NCBI GenBank assembly: GCA_020025595.1 | Contig: JAHHRV010000025.1 | Span: 1 to 25,484 of the forward strand | DNA from: Oscillospiraceae bacterium | GTDB lineage: Bacteria > Bacillota > Clostridia > Oscillospirales > Oscillospiraceae | Reading direction: 5' to 3' | DNA: 25,484 nt | Part shown: positions 22,026-25,484 of the stretch, in pieces | Layout of the letters: every line of letters begins with the position of its first letter | Position numbering within the stretch: position 1 is the stretch's first letter | The notes under the pieces: generated by a model | Database searches by the model: none | What the model saw: only the letters and a program-made list of their open reading frames with translations | What the model was told of the DNA's origin: nothing | Made by a program: the position numbers and the translations under genes

Positions 22026-23114
22026 CTAGAAATATACAACTTCTACGCCTTTTAACAGCAAGGGGTTGATATTGACCCGAGCCATGTCGCCGACCTTGCA
22101 GTCGCAGTCGGTGACATCGATGACCATGTTTACCATGCCCACATGGCCCAGCACCCGGCAAGCCTTGCCGTTTACATGGACATACAGCGCTTTGTGCTTG
22201 ATAAAGGCCTTAATGTAGCGGGCAACGCCCCGCAGGCAGTCCTTGAACCGCCACAGGTCAAAGCCCCGGTCCACGCCGAAGCCGTTGAAGTAGCCGATGG
22301 ACAGCACCGCGGTCCGGGTCTCCCGCTTGGCGACGAATCCCGCGCCGTAGCCCACGGTGTGACCGGCAGGGATGGTGCGGATTTCTTCCAGTTCTGCCTG
22401 GCAGTAGCCCACGGTTTTCAGTCCGGTTTTCCCGGGGAATGCCACCCGGCCCAGCAGCGCAGAGCCTACCCGCACGCCGTCGCAGTGCATATGCTCGTAC
22501 TTCCAGAAGGCCGTGGAGTTGCAGCAGTGGACCATTCCGGTCTCAAAGCCTGCCGCCTGAAGCTCCTGCACCACCTGCTGGAATTTGTCGAACTGCTTCT
22601 GGGTAATGGCCGCATCCACGGCGCAGCCGAAGTGGGTGTAGATGCCGGTAAATGCGATATTGGCGCAGTCTGTGTACAGGCTGTAGACCGTCTCGATCTC
22701 CTCCGGCAAGAATCCGTAGCGGCCCATGCCGGTGTCGATTTTCAGATGTGCCTCGGCAACGGCAGAGCGCTCCCCGGCAACCTGATTCACCATCTTTGCA
22801 TCCTCTCTGGAGCCGATGGTCAGAATTGCCCGGTAGTCCAGCAGCTCGTTGATCTCCGCCGGGTTGCAGGTACCCTCCATCATCAGGATGGAGCATTCCT
22901 CAAATCCCTCCTGCCGGAGCGCACGAACCTCGCTCACATCGGTGACTGCGAAATGGTCAATGCCATAGGCGCTGAGGGTCCGTGCCATATTCACGCACCC
23001 AAGGCCGTAGCCGTCACCTTTGATGACGCCCCAGACAGTCGCGCCCTTTGCCTTCTGCAAAATCAGCTGCACATTATGGGCCAGCGCACTTTTATCCACC
23101 ATGTATGCTTTCAT
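22026..23114 (-). CDS. alr: Alanine racemase-like protein
   Basis: PLP-dependent racemase that would make D-alanine for peptidoglycan. The 362 residues begin with the fold-type III barrel. The PLP lysine K32 is in GVIKGDGYGLG, HLKIDTGMGRYG follows, then the tyrosine-bearing SIGYFNGF. The C-terminal beta domain has GHVGMVNMVIDVTD. The usual VVKANAYGHG and YADG motifs are altered, so it belongs to a divergent branch; serine or other amino acid racemisation is possible. ATG 23114 has GAGAGGA 7 nt upstream and is preferred to the GTG two codons earlier. FemX precedes it by 28 nt, and a terminator follows. The shared envelope role supports the call. Confidence 0.88.
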   Translation of the reverse strand: MKAYMVDKSALAHNVQLILQKAKGATVWGVIKGDGYGLGCVNMARTLSAYGIDHFAVTDVSEVRALRQEGFEECSILMMEGTCNPAEINELLDYRAILTIGSREDAKMVNQVAGERSAVAEAHLKIDTGMGRYGFLPEEIETVYSLYTDCANIAFTGIYTHFGCAVDAAITQKQFDKFQQVVQELQAAGFETGMVHCCNSTAFWKYEHMHCDGVRVGSALLGRVAFPGKTGLKTVGYCQAELEEIRTIPAGHTVGYGAGFVAKRETRTAVLSIGYFNGFGVDRGFDLWRFKDCLRGVARYIKAFIKHKALYVHVNGKACRVLGHVGMVNMVIDVTDCDCKVGDMARVNINPLLLKGVEVVYF

Positions 23115-23142
23115 AGGCACATCCTCTCTGTCTTGCGGGAAC

Positions 23143-24204
23143 TCAATCCTTCTTGTTCTTCTTCATATAACGGATCATCGCCAGCTTGTGATAGCCGTCG
23201 GTGGCGATCTTCAGGGTCTTGTACCAGAACTTGCTGATAACCAGGTCAAATTCGCCGATGAACTCGGTGAAGTCGCCGTTAAAGCCCTTCTTGAACTTAT
23301 ACAGGCCGTACAGAGGATTGTCCTCGGTCAGGTCGCCGGAAACGCCGCGGAAGTCATAGATGCGGCACTTCTTCTCCACAGCCCACTGGATCATGTTCCA
23401 CTGCAGCAGGTAGTTGGGCATCAGGTTGCGATGCTCGTTGGAGCTGGCGCCGTACAGGTACCACACCTTGTCGCCGTACCAGATTGCCAGAGTGCCTGCG
23501 ATGGGCTGACCCTCGTGGAATGCCATGTACAGGCGGCAGTGCTCGCCCAGATTCTTCAGCATATTGGAGAAATAAGCCTCGTCACGGGTGACAAAGTTGT
23601 CACGCAGACCGGTTTCCACCATGATTCTGGTAAATTCAGGAATCATTTCCTGACCGCAGATCTTCACCTCTACGCCCTTTCTGGCGGCGAGGCGGATGTT
23701 GTAGCGATGCTTCTGAGTGAAGGAAGCCATCAGCTCGTCCTCGGTCTTGCCCTCCACATTCAGGCGGAAGACGAAACGGGGCTGAATGCCCTCGAAATTC
23801 TTGCCCTCCTGCATACAGCGGAAGCCCAGACGCTCCAGCTCCTGCTTAAATGCGGTGTTTTCCACGCTCACATCCGGGTCGATCTTTACCACATAGCCGT
23901 GGTACTGCTTTGCCAGGACCTTTACGCCCCGCATCAGCTCTTCCAGAGTCTCCCGGTCGTCCAGATCGCAAACAGGGCCGCGGCAGATATACAGCATACT
24001 CACAGGGAAAATAGGAGCCTTGCGGATCAGCACGCCCAGTGCGCCCTTGATCTTGCCCTGGTCATCGCGCACGGCAATGGCCTGGAACTTCCATGCGGTC
24101 TTCTGCTTGCCCCACAGCACGGACTGAGCAAAGTGTCCCTTGGGATGGGACTGAATAAATTCTTCGTATTCGTTTATGGTATTATCTTGAATGAATTCAT
24201 ACAT
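23143..24204 (-). CDS. FemABX/MurM-type peptidyltransferase
   Basis: A 353-residue enzyme of the FemX/MurM family, which uses aminoacyl-tRNA to add residues to the stem-peptide lysine or equivalent of lipid II, building interpeptide bridges. Two GNAT-like halves are visible. The first has SVLWGKQKTAWKF, ICRGPVCD and a KIDPDV strand. The second has QKHRYNIRLAARKGVEV, AGTLAIWYGDKVWYLYGASS, the NLMPNYLLQWNMIQWA helix and YDFRGVSGDL. The bridge amino acid is unknown. There is no coiled-coil insertion as large as in Staphylococcus FemA. ATG 24204 has GGAG upstream. It is first in the operon with alr and faces marR across a shared promoter gap. Confidence 0.93.
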   Translation of the reverse strand: MYEFIQDNTINEYEEFIQSHPKGHFAQSVLWGKQKTAWKFQAIAVRDDQGKIKGALGVLIRKAPIFPVSMLYICRGPVCDLDDRETLEELMRGVKVLAKQYHGYVVKIDPDVSVENTAFKQELERLGFRCMQEGKNFEGIQPRFVFRLNVEGKTEDELMASFTQKHRYNIRLAARKGVEVKICGQEMIPEFTRIMVETGLRDNFVTRDEAYFSNMLKNLGEHCRLYMAFHEGQPIAGTLAIWYGDKVWYLYGASSNEHRNLMPNYLLQWNMIQWAVEKKCRIYDFRGVSGDLTEDNPLYGLYKFKKGFNGDFTEFIGEFDLVISKFWYKTLKIATDGYHKLAMIRYMKKNKKD

Positions 24205-24250
24205 AATGATTAATCTCCATTTTGGTTATAGTCCTAGTTACCTATTTGAT

Positions 24251-24279
24251 AGCATACCACAAATCACGACTTTGCGCAA
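24251..24279 (-). promoter_or_regulatory. femX-alr operon promoter
   Basis: On the minus strand TTGCGC (complement of 24274-24279) and TATGCT (complement of 24251-24256) are 17 nt apart, with TGG just before the -10 (extended -10). A CCATTT/AAATGG dyad at 24299-24316 lies between this and the marR promoter. Confidence 0.7.
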
Positions 24280-24317
24280 CCGAAAGCCAAGGAAATTCCC
24301 ATTTCCCGCAAAATGGC

Positions 24318-24346
24318 TTTACAATACCCCAAAAATTTGGTAAAAT
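24318..24346 (+). promoter_or_regulatory. marR promoter
   Basis: TTTACA (24318-24323) and TAAAAT (24341-24346) are separated by 17 nt. Confidence 0.75.
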
Positions 24347-24347
24347 A

Positions 24348-24361
24348 GTTGCATGTGCAAC
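24348..24361. promoter_or_regulatory. Probable MarR operator
   Basis: GTTGCATGTGCAAC is a perfect 14-bp palindrome lying one base after the marR -10, over the expected transcription start. This is where a self-repressing MarR protein would bind, and TTGC-GCAA arms are common for the family. Confidence 0.6.
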
Positions 24362-24383
24362 TCATAACATCGGAGGGATCCTT

Positions 24384-24812
24384 ATGTCTGACATCATGCA
24401 CAACATCACAGATATTGCCCGATGCGCCGCCCAGTTCCGTTCGGAAGAGCTGGCACCCCTGGGTTTGAAATCCTGTCACGCCAGCTATCTGTGTGTGATC
24501 TGCAGCAATCCCGGCATCACCCAGGATCAGCTGGCAAGAAAAATCTTTATCAACAAGAGCAATGTTGCCCGCCAGCTGGCAATTTTGGAAGAGGAAGGTT
24601 TCGTCCAGCGCAGAAGCTCCCCGGAGGACCGCCGGGCCATGCAGGTCTTTCCCACCCAGAAGGCACTGGCCTGCCTGCCGAAAATCGACCATATTTTTGA
24701 AACCTGGGAGACTCTTGTTTCTCAGGATCTTACGGAAGAAGAACAGCAGCAGATCAGCAATATTCTGGACAAGGTAAAGGTTCGTGCCGGTCAGTGGATG
24801 GACGAACACTGA
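24384..24812 (+). CDS. MarR family transcriptional regulator
   Basis: A 142-residue dimeric winged-helix repressor. The DNA-binding segment is TQDQLARKIFINKSNVARQLAILEEEGFVQRRSSPEDRRAMQVFPT, with the helix-turn-helix followed by the typical DxR wing. The flanking helices at both ends would form the dimer interface. Cys residues early in the protein (CHASYLCVICS) could give redox sensing, but that is only a guess. ATG 24384 has CGGAGGG 6 nt upstream; a longer frame from 24222 has no support. It is a single-gene unit with its own promoter, palindromic operator and terminator. The femX-alr operon on the other strand is a possible target. Confidence 0.93.
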   Translation: MSDIMHNITDIARCAAQFRSEELAPLGLKSCHASYLCVICSNPGITQDQLARKIFINKSNVARQLAILEEEGFVQRRSSPEDRRAMQVFPTQKALACLPKIDHIFETWETLVSQDLTEEEQQQISNILDKVKVRAGQWMDEH

Positions 24813-24836
24813 TGCCTTTTGATACCGGTTTCCACC

Positions 24837-24864
24837 AGAGGTGCTCTACGGAGCACCTCTTTTT
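24837..24864 (+). terminator. Terminator of marR
   Basis: AGAGGTGCTC (24837-24846) pairs perfectly with GAGCACCTCT (24851-24860) around TACG, followed by TTTT. It starts 24 nt after the stop codon. Confidence 0.94.
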
Positions 24865-24981
24865 CGCATTATCATCATCCGGGGGATGGATCGGTGTGCG
24901 AAATTTGACACCATTTTCATATACTTTGTCGAGCCGAACAAATATGAGCGCTTTTTACCAATCGTTTTTGCACAAATCTTC

Positions 24982-25010
24982 TTGACATTAGTCTCCTGCA
25001 CAAGTAAAAT
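24982..25010 (+). promoter_or_regulatory. rny promoter
   Basis: A perfect TTGACA (24982-24987) and TAAAAT (25005-25010) are separated by 17 nt. No gene is seen between the marR terminator and this promoter. Confidence 0.85.
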
Positions 25011-25016
25011 GGATTA

Positions 25017-25243
25017 GGAATAGTATGCCTGTCCACGAGAGGGGACAGCGTTTGCTGATATCCGGCAAAGTTGCCGGTGGTTTTACGCAAAAATCGCCCC
25101 ATGGCGTTTTTATTTTGTAGCAATTTATCGTGCCGGACCTGGTTTCCGGTTTCTGATCATGTTCAAATTGAATACCCATGTGGTCCCTTGCGTCACCCTC
25201 CGCCTCATTTGCCAATACAAACAAGGAGGTGTGTTGCAGAATT
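25017..25243 (+). promoter_or_regulatory. Long structured leader upstream of rny
   Basis: About 227 nt separate the predicted start from the rny ATG. It holds, in order, a CTGTCC/GGACAG hairpin (25029-25048), a CCGGCAA/TTGCCGG hairpin (25062-25077), a terminator-like hairpin, and a CCGGA/TCCGG pair (25133-25149). I do not recognise a known riboswitch class. No ORF longer than a few dozen codons looks credible in it. Confidence 0.5.
25089..25116 (+). terminator. Possible attenuator in the rny leader
   Basis: CGCC (25095-25098) and GGCG (25103-25106), extended by AAAA/TTTT pairs around one unpaired T, form a hairpin with a CCAT loop. The T-rich run TTTTTATTTT follows at 25107-25116. It would stop transcripts about 130 nt before rny. 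Confidence 0.5.
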
Positions 25244-25484
25244 ATGGAACCTTTTGAAATTATTATTGCCGTAATTTGCGCCGTAGCAGGTCTTCTGATC
25301 GGTACCATCATCGGTATCCAGTATCGCAAGCGTGTGGCTGAACGGGAAATCGGCTCTGCAGAGGCAGAGGCTACCCGTATCATCAACGATGCCATCCGCG
25401 GTGGTGAAAACAAGAAGAAGGAAATGCTGCTGGAAGCAAAGGACGAAATCCATAAATCTCGCACAGAGTACGAAAAAGAAGTCA
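25244..25484 (+). CDS. rny: Ribonuclease Y, 3' end outside the window
   Basis: The first 80 residues of RNase Y, the membrane-anchored endoribonuclease that starts mRNA decay in Bacillota. An N-terminal hydrophobic anchor (residues 5-25, IIIAVICAVAGLLIGTIIG) leads into a charged coiled-coil region with IGSAEAEATRIINDA, KKKEMLLEAKDEIHK and EKEV, typical of the family. The KH and HD domains lie beyond the window. The ATG at 25244 has AAGGAGG at 25223-25229, a long 14-nt gap; the in-frame GTG at 25229 overlaps that site and is unlikely. Its own promoter and long leader suggest control at the RNA level. Confidence 0.93.
   Translation, partial: MEPFEIIIAVICAVAGLLIGTIIGIQYRKRVAEREIGSAEAEATRIINDAIRGGENKKKEMLLEAKDEIHKSRTEYEKEV

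Overview
The window is a dense, low-redundancy stretch of bacterial chromosome with AGGAGG-type ribosome binding sites, many ATGA stop/start overlaps and mostly G+C-rich third positions. A SpoIIE-type sporulation phosphatase, RNase Y, a Noc/ParB protein, a FemX-type transferase and short DUF1292, DUF4358 and DUF3795 proteins point to a spore-forming Clostridia member (Bacillota). An Oscillospiraceae-like gut anaerobe is the best guess, inferred from gene content and base composition only. No rRNA, tRNA, CRISPR array or intact insertion sequence was seen.

Layout. 1-4550: the 3' part of typA, a DUF421 membrane protein, and a convergent spoIIE-like gene. 4642-6999: a tight plus-strand operon of a CYTH phosphatase, a DnaQ-type exonuclease, CutC and a DUF3795 Cys-rich protein that is cut short. 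6985-8226: an A+T-rich island carrying an NAD-dependent epimerase and a decayed tnpV, evidently acquired DNA. 8391-10807: a proC/DUF1292 operon divergent from an aminotransferase, with a palindrome between the two promoters. 10809-15097: a minus-strand envelope block reading mntP, vanZ-like, DUF4358 lipoprotein, terminator, MBOAT acyltransferase, DHHW/AlgX-like protein, headed by a consensus promoter and a long leader.

15137-19457: a small P-loop protein and pgi on the minus strand, divergent from a ROK glucokinase and an FprA flavodiiron protein. Nested dyads separate pgi from the glucokinase gene, so the two enzymes that make and isomerise glucose 6-phosphate may share a regulator. 19464-20835: uridine kinase coupled to a HAD phosphatase. 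20836-21104: a gene-free convergent gap with a cluster of DnaA-box-like 9-mers and strong hairpins, beside a Noc/ParB gene that has no parA partner. 22026-24204: femX followed by alanine racemase, a peptidoglycan precursor pair. 24318-24864: a MarR regulator with a palindrome just after its own -10 box. 24982 to the end: a consensus promoter, a roughly 230-nt leader with an internal terminator-like hairpin, and the start of rny.

The least explained signals are the A+T-rich island, the rny and mntP leaders, the DnaA-box cluster beside parB, and the pgi/glucokinase dyads. I saw no clearly new multi-gene defence or toxin system. Promoters, operators and RNA structures were read by eye and not folded or searched.
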